This document shows, piece after piece, positions 7,756 through 16,235 of a stretch of DNA of 24,259 nt. The notes under the pieces were generated by a model that saw nothing but the letters and a program-made list of their open reading frames with translations, had not been told where the DNA came from and made no database searches. Where the stretch lies: NCBI GenBank assembly GCA_045614365.1, contig JAZLCV010000095.1:1-24259 (forward strand), given 5' to 3'. Both the position numbers and the translations under genes were made by a program. Source of the DNA: SIG480 sp045614365. Lineage in GTDB: Bacteria; Bacillota; Clostridia; Oscillospirales; JAAYXM01. How positions within the stretch are numbered: the stretch's first letter is position 1; every line of letters starts with the position of its first letter.

Positions 7756-8853
7756 GTGAAAAACCTCTTTTTTAATCCGGTAAAAGTATTTGAAGGACGC
7801 GGCTGTGTGCGTGAATATCCGTGGAAAAGCCATGGTAAGCGTTGCCTTATTGTCTGCGGTGGACGCTCTGCGCGCCTCTGCGGTGCGCTTGATGATGTCC
7901 GCACGGCTCTCTCTGATGCTTCCATTGCTTTTTCTGTTTTTGATAAGGTAGAGCAGAATCCGACAGTTGAAACGTGCTTTGCGGCAGGCTGCGAAGCTCG
8001 CGAGCTTGGCGCAGACTTCATCATCGGTATCGGCGGCGGAAGTCCGCTTGACGCAGCAAAGGCCGCGGCGTATTTTGCATCAAACCCGCATCTCACCGTA
8101 GAAACGCTTTACGACGGTGAATGTAAAAAAGCTCCGTTGCCGGTTATTGCAATCCCTACCACCGCCGGCACCGGCAGCGAGGTAACGCAGTACTCCGTCC
8201 TCACCTGCCGTCAGATAGAAAACAAAAAAACGCTTAAAGATACCTCTCTTTTCCCTGTTGCGGCACTTCTCGATGCAGAGTATACCGTAACGCTTCCGCA
8301 AAGTGTTACAAACGCAACAGCCGTTGATGCACTTTGCCACGCAGTTGAGGGATATCTTTCAAAAGGCGCAACACCTGTTTCCGATGCTCTTGCCGAAAAG
8401 GCAATTTATCTTATGGGACGCGGTCTTTCCGCGCTCTGTGAGGGACGTCTTGACGTACTTCTCCGTGAAAAGCTTCTTTGCGGCTCTATGCTCGCAGGTC
8501 AGGTGATTTCCATCACCGGCACATGCTTTGTGCATTCATTCGGCTATCCGTTTACTTATTTCGAAGGCCTTTCCCACGGCCAGGCAAACGCATGCTTCCT
8601 GCCGGACTTTGTCCGCCTTTCTGCAACCGTTGCGGAAAGCCGTGTGAACAGGATTTACCGTTTGTGCGGTGTGCGCAACAACGATGAATTCCGCGCCCTT
8701 ATCGAGCGCGCAGTTCCGTGCAATCACCGTTTTGAACGTGACTCCGTTATGAAATACTCCCGTATCGGTGCCGGTGGCGGAAGCGTAAACCGCGGATTGT
8801 ATGAACCCACGCCCGACGACGTGTACAATATGTATAAAAAATATATAATATAA
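7756..8853 (+). CDS. Iron-containing alcohol dehydrogenase family protein
   Basis: 365 aa group III (iron-type) alcohol dehydrogenase, an NAD(P)-dependent oxidoreductase of alcohols or aldehydes. The nucleotide loop GIGGGSPLDAAK is at 91-102 and PTTAGTGSE at 134-142. The four expected metal ligands are present: Asp191 and His195 in DALCH, His260, and His274 in LSHGQ. The GTG start is chosen because AGGAGGAG lies 5 nt upstream, while the earlier ATG at 7720 sits in the promoter. The substrate is not predictable: butanol, propanediol and phosphonate-type enzymes all share these motifs. It is the first gene of a two-gene operon, 18 nt before the antiporter. Confidence 0.9.
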   Translation: MKNLFFNPVKVFEGRGCVREYPWKSHGKRCLIVCGGRSARLCGALDDVRTALSDASIAFSVFDKVEQNPTVETCFAAGCEARELGADFIIGIGGGSPLDAAKAAAYFASNPHLTVETLYDGECKKAPLPVIAIPTTAGTGSEVTQYSVLTCRQIENKKTLKDTSLFPVAALLDAEYTVTLPQSVTNATAVDALCHAVEGYLSKGATPVSDALAEKAIYLMGRGLSALCEGRLDVLLREKLLCGSMLAGQVISITGTCFVHSFGYPFTYFEGLSHGQANACFLPDFVRLSATVAESRVNRIYRLCGVRNNDEFRALIERAVPCNHRFERDSVMKYSRIGAGGGSVNRGLYEPTPDDVYNMYKKYII

Positions 8854-8871
8854 CGAAACGAGGACACTTTT

Positions 8872-10506
8872 TTGGATTTTTATCTGCTTTTAGGCGCAAT
8901 AGCAATCGTTCTTTGCGTCATATTCAACAAAGTATCGCACAAGCTCGGCGTGCCGGTTCTTCTCGCTTTCATCTTTATCGGTATGCTCTTTGGCTCGGAT
9001 GGACTCTTCCGCATACCGTTTGACAATTACAGCTTTGCCGAAGATATATGTATGTTTGCACTTATCTTCGTAATGTTTTACGGTGGCTTCGGCACAAAAT
9101 GGAGTGCCGCAAAGCCCGTTGCGGCAAAGGCTATATGTATGTCAACTCTCGGCACGGTTATCACTGCCGGACTCGTCGGCATATTCTGTCATTTTGCTCT
9201 TCGCATTGAGCTTCTTGAAAGCCTTCTTATAGGCTCTGTAATCAGCTCGACCGATGCGGCAAGCGTTTTTTCCGTTCTCCGCTCGCGCCATCTTAACTTA
9301 AAGGACAACACAGCATCGCTTTTGGAGGTGGAAAGCGGAAGCAACGATCCCTTTGCGTATATGCTCACCGTAACGGTGCTGTCCGTTATGAACGGAAATA
9401 ACGCACCGAGCGGGATTTCATGGCTTCTTTTTTCTCAGGTAGCTTTCGGCGCAGCCGGCGGCGCGCTTATCGCATGGCTTTCCCTTAAATTTCTGCGCCG
9501 GTTTCACGGGTTTTCCGCAGGCTTTGACGGCATTTTTCTCGTCGCAACAGCGCTTGCATCATATGCTTTGCCACAGCTTATCGGCGGCAACGGCTATCTT
9601 TCCGCATACATCACCGGTATCGTTCTCGGTAATTCACGCCTTCGCGGAAAAACGGCGCTCGTAAACTTCTTTGACGGTATGACAGGCCTTATGCAGATGA
9701 TTCTGTTTTTCCTTCTCGGTCTTCTGTCTTTCCCGTCACAGCTTCCTGCAATCGCCCCGAAAGCACTGTGCATTGCGCTCTTCATAACGCTTATTGCACG
9801 TCCTGTTGCATCCGCGCTTATTTTTCTTCCCTTCCGCGCACGCCCCGGTCAGATAGCCGTTGTTTCGTGGGCAGGGCTTCGCGGTGCGGCAAGTATCGTT
9901 TTTGCAATTGTAGCGGTTCTTGACCCTGCGGTTATGTCGCACGATATTTTCCATCTGGTTTTCTTTATTGTTCTGTTCTCAATTCTTGTTCAGGGAACAC
10001 TTCTGCCGCAGGTCGCCTCTCTTTTTAAAATGACCGACAGCTCAAGCGACGTTATGAAAACATTTACCGACTATACCGCCGACAATCCCGTTAGATTCAT
10101 CCGCTTTAAGATACGCGACGGTCACCCTTGGGCGAACATGGAAATACGTAATATAACGCTTCCTCCGGATACCCTTATCGTCCTTGTTATCCGCGGAAAA
10201 CGCAGAATAATCCCGAACGGTAAGTTGCGCTTGCATACGGGTGATAAAATCATCTTAAGTGGCAAAGCTATCGGCCACATAGACGGCATAAATCTTTATG
10301 AAAAAGTTCTCACGCATGGTGATGCATGGGTAGATCTGCCCATTTCACGCATCCGCACAGGCAGTGATCTGATTATAATGATAAAGCGCGGTGAAAAGGT
10401 TATCATCCCGCGCGGCAGCGTAAAGCTCCGCGACGGCGACACGCTCGTCATAAACGATGCCTCCCACGTAAAAGAAGCCTGGGAGTCAAGCGACGCGGAG
10501 ATTTAG
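8872..10506 (+). CDS. NhaP2-like potassium/proton antiporter (CPA1) with RCK_C domains
   Basis: 544 aa. Residues 1-~390 form about 12-13 membrane segments of the CPA1 exchanger family. The family motifs SSTDAAS (126-131) and ESGSNDP (154-160, with the Asn-Asp ion-binding pair) are present. Two soluble TrkA_C/RCK_C-like repeats follow at ~405-465 and ~475-535, each ending in a 'LRxGDxxvi' strand. Such domains usually gate transport in response to nucleotides or ligands. The start is TTG with ACGAGGAC 6 nt upstream, and no better start is seen. It probably expels K+ or Na+ in exchange for H+. Cotranscription with an alcohol dehydrogenase is unexplained. Confidence 0.87.
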   Translation: MDFYLLLGAIAIVLCVIFNKVSHKLGVPVLLAFIFIGMLFGSDGLFRIPFDNYSFAEDICMFALIFVMFYGGFGTKWSAAKPVAAKAICMSTLGTVITAGLVGIFCHFALRIELLESLLIGSVISSTDAASVFSVLRSRHLNLKDNTASLLEVESGSNDPFAYMLTVTVLSVMNGNNAPSGISWLLFSQVAFGAAGGALIAWLSLKFLRRFHGFSAGFDGIFLVATALASYALPQLIGGNGYLSAYITGIVLGNSRLRGKTALVNFFDGMTGLMQMILFFLLGLLSFPSQLPAIAPKALCIALFITLIARPVASALIFLPFRARPGQIAVVSWAGLRGAASIVFAIVAVLDPAVMSHDIFHLVFFIVLFSILVQGTLLPQVASLFKMTDSSSDVMKTFTDYTADNPVRFIRFKIRDGHPWANMEIRNITLPPDTLIVLVIRGKRRIIPNGKLRLHTGDKIILSGKAIGHIDGINLYEKVLTHGDAWVDLPISRIRTGSDLIIMIKRGEKVIIPRGSVKLRDGDTLVINDASHVKEAWESSDAEI

Positions 10507-10537
10507 GGAAACGAAGATGTTCTCCATACCACACAAA

Positions 10538-10566
10538 ATCGCCTCCTGCAAAATGCAGGAGGCGAT
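10538..10566. terminator. Bidirectional terminator between antiporter and eno
   Basis: A perfect 13-bp stem (10538-10550 with 10554-10566) closes a 3-nt loop. On the plus strand it is followed by AAGTTTTATT, and on the minus strand the stem ends in TTTTG. It sits between two convergent genes, 31 nt after the antiporter stop and 23 nt from the eno stop, and should serve both. Confidence 0.88.
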
Positions 10567-10589
10567 AAGTTTTATTATTCAGTTGGTTC

Positions 10590-11894
10590 TTACTTAAGGT
10601 TGAACCATGCTTTCTTGCCGAGGTAGATTGCGCTGTCGCCAAGCTCTTCCTCAATGCGGAGAAGCTGGTTGTACTTTGCAACACGGTCTGTACGGCTCGG
10701 TGCGCCTGTCTTGATCTGACCTGCGTTGAGAGCAACAGCGATATCAGCAATTGTTGTGTCCTCAGTCTCACCGGAGCGGTGGGAAACAACAGCAGTGTAA
10801 CCTGCGCGGTTAGCCATCTGGATAGCATCAAGAGTCTCTGTGAGAGAACCGATCTGGTTAACCTTGATGAGGATGGAGTTACCAACACCGAGGTCAATAC
10901 CCTTGGAAAGGCGCTCAACGTTTGTAACGAAGAGGTCGTCACCAACGAGCTGAACCTTCGAGCCGATAGCCTTTGTGAGCATACCCCATGCTTCCCAGTC
11001 TTCCTCTGCAACGCCGTCTTCGAGGGAGATGATCGGGTACTTGCTTGTGAGGCTCTTCCAGTAGTTTACAAGCTGCTGCTTTGTCATCTTCTTCTTTGCC
11101 TTCGGGAGGAGGTATGTGCCGTCTTCCTGATACCACTCAGAAGATGCAGCGTCAATAGCGATCATGAAGTCATCGCCCGGCTTAAAGCCTGCGCGCTCAA
11201 CAGCATCAAGGATAACCTTAATAGCATCCTCGTCCTTCTTGAGGTTCGGAGCAAAACCACCTTCGTCGCCGACAGCAGTTGTCATGCCCATCTCGCTGAG
11301 AACCTTCTTGAGGTTGTGGAAAACTTCTGTGCACCAGCGAAGTGCTTCAGAGAAGCTCGGTGCGCCAACCGGCATGATCATGAATTCCTGAATGTCAACG
11401 TTGTTGGATGCGTGTGCACCGCCGTTGAGGATGTTCATCATCGGAACCGGAAGAGTCTTAGCATTTACGCCGCCGATGTATGTGTAAAGCGGCATCTGGA
11501 GAGCTTCTGCAGCTGCTTTTGCAACAGCCATAGAAGTACCAAGGATAGCATTTGCGCCAAACTTTGTCTTGTTCGGTGTGCCGTCAAGCTCGATCATTGT
11601 GCGGTCGATCTCAACCTGATCGAGAGCGTTCATACCGATGATTGCTTCAGCGATGTCGTTGTTTACAGCGTCAACAGCCTTGTAAACGCTCTTGCCCATA
11701 AACTTGGACTTGTCGCCGTCGCGAAGCTCGCAAGCTTCAAAGATACCTGTGGATGCGCCAGACGGAACAGCCGCACGGCCCATGTATGTGTTGACACCGT
11801 CGTCAACATAAACGTCAACCTCAACCGTCGGATTGCCACGGGAGTCGATGACCTGACGTCCTACGACGTCAACGATTTCTGCAAATTTCTTCAT
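10590..11894 (-). CDS. eno: Enolase
   Basis: 434 aa, full length for the family. Converts 2-phosphoglycerate to phosphoenolpyruvate with Mg2+ in the cytoplasm. Visible motifs: the SGASTG loop (45-50), HASNN near 161-165, GDEGGF with catalytic Glu211, SLEDGVAEEDW and VGDDLF metal ligands, ILIKVNQIGS with the catalytic Lys, and the C-terminal SHRSGETED and KTGAPSR. It is last in pgk-tpiA-gpmI-eno, 39 nt after gpmI, with its own AAGGAG ribosome binding site. Codon use is strongly biased, as in highly expressed genes, which creates a long spurious open frame on the opposite strand. Confidence 0.98.
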   Translation of the reverse strand: MKKFAEIVDVVGRQVIDSRGNPTVEVDVYVDDGVNTYMGRAAVPSGASTGIFEACELRDGDKSKFMGKSVYKAVDAVNNDIAEAIIGMNALDQVEIDRTMIELDGTPNKTKFGANAILGTSMAVAKAAAEALQMPLYTYIGGVNAKTLPVPMMNILNGGAHASNNVDIQEFMIMPVGAPSFSEALRWCTEVFHNLKKVLSEMGMTTAVGDEGGFAPNLKKDEDAIKVILDAVERAGFKPGDDFMIAIDAASSEWYQEDGTYLLPKAKKKMTKQQLVNYWKSLTSKYPIISLEDGVAEEDWEAWGMLTKAIGSKVQLVGDDLFVTNVERLSKGIDLGVGNSILIKVNQIGSLTETLDAIQMANRAGYTAVVSHRSGETEDTTIADIAVALNAGQIKTGAPSRTDRVAKYNQLLRIEEELGDSAIYLGKKAWFNLK

Positions 11895-11933
11895 TTTTGT
11901 TTTCTCCTTTTCGTAAATTTAGTATGTGAAAAT

Positions 11934-13460
11934 TTATTCGACAATAAGTGATTCGCCCGTCATTTCATCGGGCTTTGCAAGACCTAAAAGATCAAGCATT
12001 GTAGGTGCGATATCGCAGAGCTTTCCGTCGCGGAGCGTTACATTTGCACCGACAAGGCAGAACGGAACTTCGTTTGTAGTATGAGCGGTAAACGGTGATG
12101 TGCCGTCCTCATCTATCATCTTGTCTGCGTTACCGTGGTCAGCCGTGATAATGCTTACGCCGCCGATATCGCGCATTGCCTCTACAACGCGCCCGACACA
12201 GGAATCAACTGTTTCAACAGCCGTCTTCGCTGCATCAAATACGCCTGTATGACCTACCATATCGCAGTTTGCGTAATTGAGGATGATAACATCGTATTTG
12301 CCCGATGCAATTGCCTCAAGCACCTTTTCGGTAACCTCGGGAGCGCTCATCTCCGGCTGAAGGTCATATGTTGCAACCTTCGGAGAGTTGACGAGAATTC
12401 TGTCCTCGCCCTCGTACATCTTTTCAACGCCGCCGTTAAAGAAAAATGTGACGTGAGCATATTTTTCCGTCTCCGCAATACGGAGCTGGGAAATACCGAG
12501 TGAGCTGATATATTCACCGAAGGTGTTGTCAAGGCTCTCGGGAGCAAATGCAACACGGACATTCGGCATATTCGCATCATACTGCGTCATGCAGACGTAG
12601 AAAACCTTGCAATATCCTTCACCGCGGTCAAAGCCGTCAAACGCATCATCAACGAAGGTACGCGTAATCTCACGCGCACGGTCGGGGCGGAAGTTGAAGA
12701 ATATGATGGAATCGTTTTCGGAAAGTCCCGGATATCCCGCGCATACCGTCGGCTCAACAAACTCATCTGTCTTGCCGTCCTCGTATGACTTTTTGACTGC
12801 ATCTGCCGCATTATCGGTGTTCTCACCTTCGGCAAAAACAATCGCACGGTAAGCTTTTTCAACTCTGTCCCAGCGGTTGTCGCGGTCCATAGCAAAGTAT
12901 CTGCCCATAAGGGTTGCTACGGAGCCTACGCCGATTTCAGCACATTTTTCCATAGCCTCACGGACAAATCCCTCACCTGATGTGGGAGAAACATCGCGTC
13001 CGTCAAGGAAGCAATGGAGATATACCTTCTCCACTCCAAGTTTTTTTGCAAGACGCAAAAGCCCCCAGACGTGAGTGTTGTGGCTGTGAACGCCGCCGTC
13101 GGACATAAGTCCCATAAGATGAAGCGCCGTGCCATTTGCCTTGCAGTTTTCACACGCGGCAACAAGCTCACGGTTTTCAAAGAAGCTTCCGTCATCAATC
13201 GCGCAGGAGATTCTCGGAAGATCCTGGAACACAACGCGGCCTGCGCCGATGTTTGTGTGTCCTACCTCTGAATTTCCCATCTGCCCGTCGGGAAGTCCGA
13301 CTGCAAGACCGGATGCGCGGAGTGCGCTTTTGGGATTCTCGGCAAAAATCTTGTCGAGATTCGGAGTGGAGGCACGGCTTATTGCGTTGCTTTCCCCTTC
13401 GGGAGCGTTGCCGAAGCCGTCCATTATAATGAGAGTAATAGGTGTTTTACTTCTGTTCAT
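11934..13460 (-). CDS. gpmI: 2,3-bisphosphoglycerate-independent phosphoglycerate mutase
   Basis: 508 aa, the standard length. Interconverts 3- and 2-phosphoglycerate using two Mn2+ ions. The alkaline-phosphatase-type core shows IMDGFG with Asp14, the phosphoserine loop GNSEVGH with Ser64, the transferase-domain FLDGRD and RYFAMDRD stretches, and C-terminal metal ligands in NYANCDMVGHTG and TADHGNAD. The ATG comes only 5 nt after the tpiA stop and no Shine-Dalgarno sequence is visible, so translation probably depends on ribosomes finishing tpiA. Part of the glycolytic operon. Confidence 0.97.
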   Translation of the reverse strand: MNRSKTPITLIIMDGFGNAPEGESNAISRASTPNLDKIFAENPKSALRASGLAVGLPDGQMGNSEVGHTNIGAGRVVFQDLPRISCAIDDGSFFENRELVAACENCKANGTALHLMGLMSDGGVHSHNTHVWGLLRLAKKLGVEKVYLHCFLDGRDVSPTSGEGFVREAMEKCAEIGVGSVATLMGRYFAMDRDNRWDRVEKAYRAIVFAEGENTDNAADAVKKSYEDGKTDEFVEPTVCAGYPGLSENDSIIFFNFRPDRAREITRTFVDDAFDGFDRGEGYCKVFYVCMTQYDANMPNVRVAFAPESLDNTFGEYISSLGISQLRIAETEKYAHVTFFFNGGVEKMYEGEDRILVNSPKVATYDLQPEMSAPEVTEKVLEAIASGKYDVIILNYANCDMVGHTGVFDAAKTAVETVDSCVGRVVEAMRDIGGVSIITADHGNADKMIDEDGTSPFTAHTTNEVPFCLVGANVTLRDGKLCDIAPTMLDLLGLAKPDEMTGESLIVE

Positions 13461-13465
13461 ATCAT

Positions 13466-14236
13466 TTACTGATTTGCCGCGTTGATTACAGCGACAAAAT
13501 CCTCCGTCTTAAGAGATGCGCCGCCGATGAGACCGCCGTCAACGTCAGGCATGGAAAGAAGCTCTGCCGCGTTCTTCGGATTCATCGAGCCGCCGTACTG
13601 AATGGTAACCGAACGTGCAACTCTTGCGCCGTACTTTGCACGGATAACCGAGCGGATGAGGCCGCAAACCTCGTTTGCCTGCTCGCTCGTTGCAGTTTTA
13701 CCGGTACCGATAGCCCAGATGGGCTCATATGCAAATATAATCTTTCTTACCTTCTCGGCAGGAATATCTGCAAGAGCAATCTTTACCTGCATCGCGATAT
13801 GCTCATCCGTAACGTCATACTCACGCTGCTGGAGCGTTTCACCGACGCATACAATCGGGCGGATACCCGTTTCAAGAGCTTTCTTGACCTTGAGATTTAC
13901 GGTCTTGTCTGTTTCACCGTAATACTCGCGGCGTTCGCTGTGACCGATAACAACATACTTTACGCCAAGCTCACGGAGCATTTCGGCAGAAACCTCACCG
14001 GTGAAAGCGCCCTTTTCCTCAAAGTGCATATTCTGAGCTGCAACACCAATTTTTGCATCTCTTGAGCAGCGGCATGCCGTAGGAAGGTCAACAAACGGGA
14101 CGCAGAGAACAACGTCACACCATTTCTGCTTTCCGCAGGTAGCCTTAAGCTCATCAAACATCTTCTTTGTTTCTGCGGGAGTTTTGTTCATTTTCCAGTT
14201 GCCTGCTATAATTGTCTTGCGATATTTTCTGTTCAT
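13466..14236 (-). CDS. tpiA: Triosephosphate isomerase
   Basis: 256 aa TIM barrel interconverting dihydroxyacetone phosphate and glyceraldehyde 3-phosphate. Catalytic residues are present: Asn13 and Lys15 in NWKMNKT, His99 in IGHSERR, and Glu171 in AYEPIWAIGTGKTA. The C-terminal phosphate loop QYGGSMNPKNA is intact. The ATG has AAGGAG 7 nt upstream. It is the second gene of the operon, 78 bp after pgk. That gap holds a small stem, AAGGG/CCCTT, with a GAAA tetraloop on the minus strand (14264-14277). Confidence 0.98.
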   Translation of the reverse strand: MNRKYRKTIIAGNWKMNKTPAETKKMFDELKATCGKQKWCDVVLCVPFVDLPTACRCSRDAKIGVAAQNMHFEEKGAFTGEVSAEMLRELGVKYVVIGHSERREYYGETDKTVNLKVKKALETGIRPIVCVGETLQQREYDVTDEHIAMQVKIALADIPAEKVRKIIFAYEPIWAIGTGKTATSEQANEVCGLIRSVIRAKYGARVARSVTIQYGGSMNPKNAAELLSMPDVDGGLIGGASLKTEDFVAVINAANQ

Positions 14237-14314
14237 TATGTTTCTCCTTAATCTATGTCAAACAAGGGTTTCCCCTTTTACTGCTTCAATGTTATGGTGA
14301 ATAATTGATTTTTC

Positions 14315-15505
14315 TTACTTATCTTCGAGGCATGCAATACCCGGAAGTGCGATACCCTCAAGGAATTCAAGGCTTGCACCGCCGCCTGTGGAGATGTGTG
14401 TCATCTTCTTGGCAAAGCCGAGCTTCTTAACAGCTGCAGCACTGTCACCGCCGCCTACGATGGAGATGGAACCGCTTTCCGCAACAGCAGAGCATACTGC
14501 CTCTGTACCCTTTGCAAACTTTTCAAACTCAAAAACGCCCATCGGACCGTTCCAGATAACGGTGCCTGCGCTCTTTATTGCATCGGAGAATGCCTTTACG
14601 GTGTCAGGACCGATATCGAGCCCCATCCAGCCGTCCGGAATTTCCTTTGTCGGAACAACCTTGCTCTCTGCATCTGCAGCAAACTTCTCTGCAACAACGG
14701 TATCTGTCGGGAGAAGGAAGTTTACGCCCTTTTCTTCAGCCTTCTTGATCATCTCGCGTGCATATTCAAGACGGTCATCCTCACAGAGAGATGTGCCGAT
14801 GCTGCCGCCGGATGCCTTTGCGAAGGTATATGCCATACCGCCGCCGATGATGAGTGTGTCAACCTTCTCAAGGAGGTTGTTGATAACGCCGAGCTTATCG
14901 GAAACCTTTGCACCACCAAGGATTGCAACAAACGGACGCTTCGGGTCGGAAAGAGCCTGACCCATGATTCCGATTTCCTTACCGATAAGATATCCGCAAA
15001 CAGCCGGGAGATAATCTGCAACACCTGCAGTTGAAGCGTGTGCGCGGTGAGCCGTACCGAATGCATCATTTACATAAAGCTCTGCAAGAGAAGCAAGCTC
15101 CTTTGCAAAAGCCGGATCGTGCTTTTCTTCTTCCTTGTGGTAACGGACATTTTCAAGAAGCATAACTTCTCCATCGGAAAGAGAAGCAGCAAGAGCCTTT
15201 GCACTGTCGCCGATAACGTCAGAAGCCATCTTTACTTCGATACCAAGATGCTCGGAAAGGCGAGCTGCAACCGGAGCAAGAGAGAACTTCGGGTTTACCT
15301 CACCCTTCGGACGTCCGAGGTGAGAGCAAAGAATAACGCGTGCGCCGTTCTCAATAAGATACTTGATTGTAGGAAGCGCAGCAACAATACGCTTATCATC
15401 TGTGATAGCGCCTGTGTCATCCTGCTTGACGTTGAAGTCACAGCGGACGAGGACACGTTTGCCGCGGGGGTTTATGTCTTCGATTGTCTTTTTGTTGTAG
15501 TTCAT
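14315..15505 (-). CDS. pgk: Phosphoglycerate kinase
   Basis: 396 aa, complete. Transfers phosphate from 1,3-bisphosphoglycerate to ADP. The N-domain substrate motif RCDFNVKQDD (21-30) and HLGRPKGE are present, with GGAKVSDK in the nucleotide domain and a C-terminal GGGDSAAAVKKLG and STGGGASLEFLEG. It is first in the operon, with GGAGG 9 nt before the ATG. gapA, which often precedes pgk in Firmicutes, is absent: the upstream neighbour is trmL. The promoter is at 15557-15585 with an inverted repeat over its -35 side. Confidence 0.98.
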   Translation of the reverse strand: MNYNKKTIEDINPRGKRVLVRCDFNVKQDDTGAITDDKRIVAALPTIKYLIENGARVILCSHLGRPKGEVNPKFSLAPVAARLSEHLGIEVKMASDVIGDSAKALAASLSDGEVMLLENVRYHKEEEKHDPAFAKELASLAELYVNDAFGTAHRAHASTAGVADYLPAVCGYLIGKEIGIMGQALSDPKRPFVAILGGAKVSDKLGVINNLLEKVDTLIIGGGMAYTFAKASGGSIGTSLCEDDRLEYAREMIKKAEEKGVNFLLPTDTVVAEKFAADAESKVVPTKEIPDGWMGLDIGPDTVKAFSDAIKSAGTVIWNGPMGVFEFEKFAKGTEAVCSAVAESGSISIVGGGDSAAAVKKLGFAKKMTHISTGGGASLEFLEGIALPGIACLEDK

Positions 15506-15556
15506 AATATATACCTCCGTAATTAATTTTATCGTTATTTAATTGACATACTATAT

Positions 15557-15585
15557 ATTATAACACATAATACACAAGTATTACA
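15557..15585 (-). promoter_or_regulatory. Candidate extended -10 promoter of the glycolytic operon
   Basis: Minus strand TATAAT (15562-15557) preceded by TGT, an extended -10. The -35 at 17-bp spacing is weak (TGTAAT, 15585-15580). Predicted start near 15550, about 45 nt before the pgk ATG. The weak -35 suggests dependence on the extended element or on an activator. Confidence 0.65.
15568..15583. promoter_or_regulatory. Inverted repeat TAATAC-N4-GTATTA in the pgk promoter
   Basis: A perfect 6-4-6 dyad lying between the -10 and the -35 of the pgk promoter. The position fits a repressor operator. A near-identical dyad overlaps the putative dgt promoter (23169-23184). The region is AT-rich, so chance cannot be excluded. 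Confidence 0.45.
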
Positions 15586-15649
15586 CTGTTATTTTAACTA
15601 TATTTCATTATTTTCATAACATTTTTTTGTGATTTTGCAAAAATCTTTA

Positions 15650-16141
15650 TTATTCGACGATGTTGTGAAGCCTTCCCGTCATCTGCATATTTTCAAAGCC
15701 GACGCACCGCAAAGCTTCATATATAATAATTGCAACTGAATTTGAAAGATTGAGAGACCGGAGCGTAGGAAGCATCGGGATACGAATGCATGTATCTGCA
15801 TTTTCTGCAAGAAGCGGTTCGGGTAAACCCTTTGTTTCTTTGCCGAAGATAAAATAATCTCCCTCGCGGTACTCAAAATCCGTGTAGGTATGAGATGCCT
15901 TTGTTGTGCAGAAAAAGAAACGGCCGCCGGCATTCTTTTCAAAAAAATCGTCAATGCCGTCATAGAGCGTGATATCAAGGTGTTGCCAGTAATCAAGCCC
16001 TGCGCGGCGAAGCTGACGGTCGGAAATATCAAATCCAAGCGGGCGGACAAGATGAAGCGCGGCACCCGTAACAGCGCAGGTCCGGGAGATATTGCCCGTA
16101 TTTGCGGGAATTTCCGGTTCTACAAGAACGATATTGAACAC
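15650..16141 (-). CDS. trmL: tRNA (cytidine(34)-2'-O)-methyltransferase, SPOUT family
   Basis: 163 aa from the chosen start, the usual TrmL size. Methylates the 2'-O of the wobble base of tRNA-Leu isoacceptors using S-adenosylmethionine. Family motifs: start MFNIVLVEPEIPANTGNISR, the middle FGKETKGLP, and the knot-forming RIPMLPTLRSLNLSNSVAI. A GTG at 16147 would place the start 1 nt after GGAGG. The GTG at 16141 is 7 nt after it and gives the conserved N-terminus, so 16141 is used. Other SPOUT 2'-O-methyltransferases are longer. Promoter at 16207-16235, divergent from the aro operon. Confidence 0.92.
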   Translation of the reverse strand: MFNIVLVEPEIPANTGNISRTCAVTGAALHLVRPLGFDISDRQLRRAGLDYWQHLDITLYDGIDDFFEKNAGGRFFFCTTKASHTYTDFEYREGDYFIFGKETKGLPEPLLAENADTCIRIPMLPTLRSLNLSNSVAIIIYEALRCVGFENMQMTGRLHNIVE

Positions 16142-16206
16142 AGGCACACCTCCGTAAGTTTTCGCACACTGTCCCGGCGGAGCTTCCGCAAGTCCGGCAC
16201 CGTACT

Positions 16207-16235
16207 ATTTTATGACATTTTGCAAGATTTTGCAA
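16207..16235 (-). promoter_or_regulatory. trmL promoter
   Basis: Minus strand TTGCAA (16235-16230), 17-bp spacer, TAAAAT (16212-16207). A transcript starting near 16200 would have a ~60-nt leader. The -35 lies in a tandem 10-bp repeat, so a second TTGCAA sits one helical turn downstream. Confidence 0.68.

Noticed and set aside
10779..11951. 390-codon open frame on the plus strand opposite eno
   Set aside because: Its translation is Cys/Val-rich with no recognisable motif and it mirrors the strong codon bias of eno. There is no ribosome binding site or promoter. It is an antisense shadow.
14264..14277. GAAA-tetraloop hairpin between pgk and tpiA
   Set aside because: Only a 5-bp stem with no T tract. 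Too weak to call a terminator or processing site, so mentioned only with tpiA.
15543..15650. Plus-strand small RNA between pgk and trmL (TTGACA 15543-15548, CATAAT 15566-15571, U-rich hairpin near 15632-15646)
   Set aside because: The promoter and the 6-bp stem are both plausible by chance in this very AT-rich gap, and no gene follows. Strand-specific RNA-seq would be needed.
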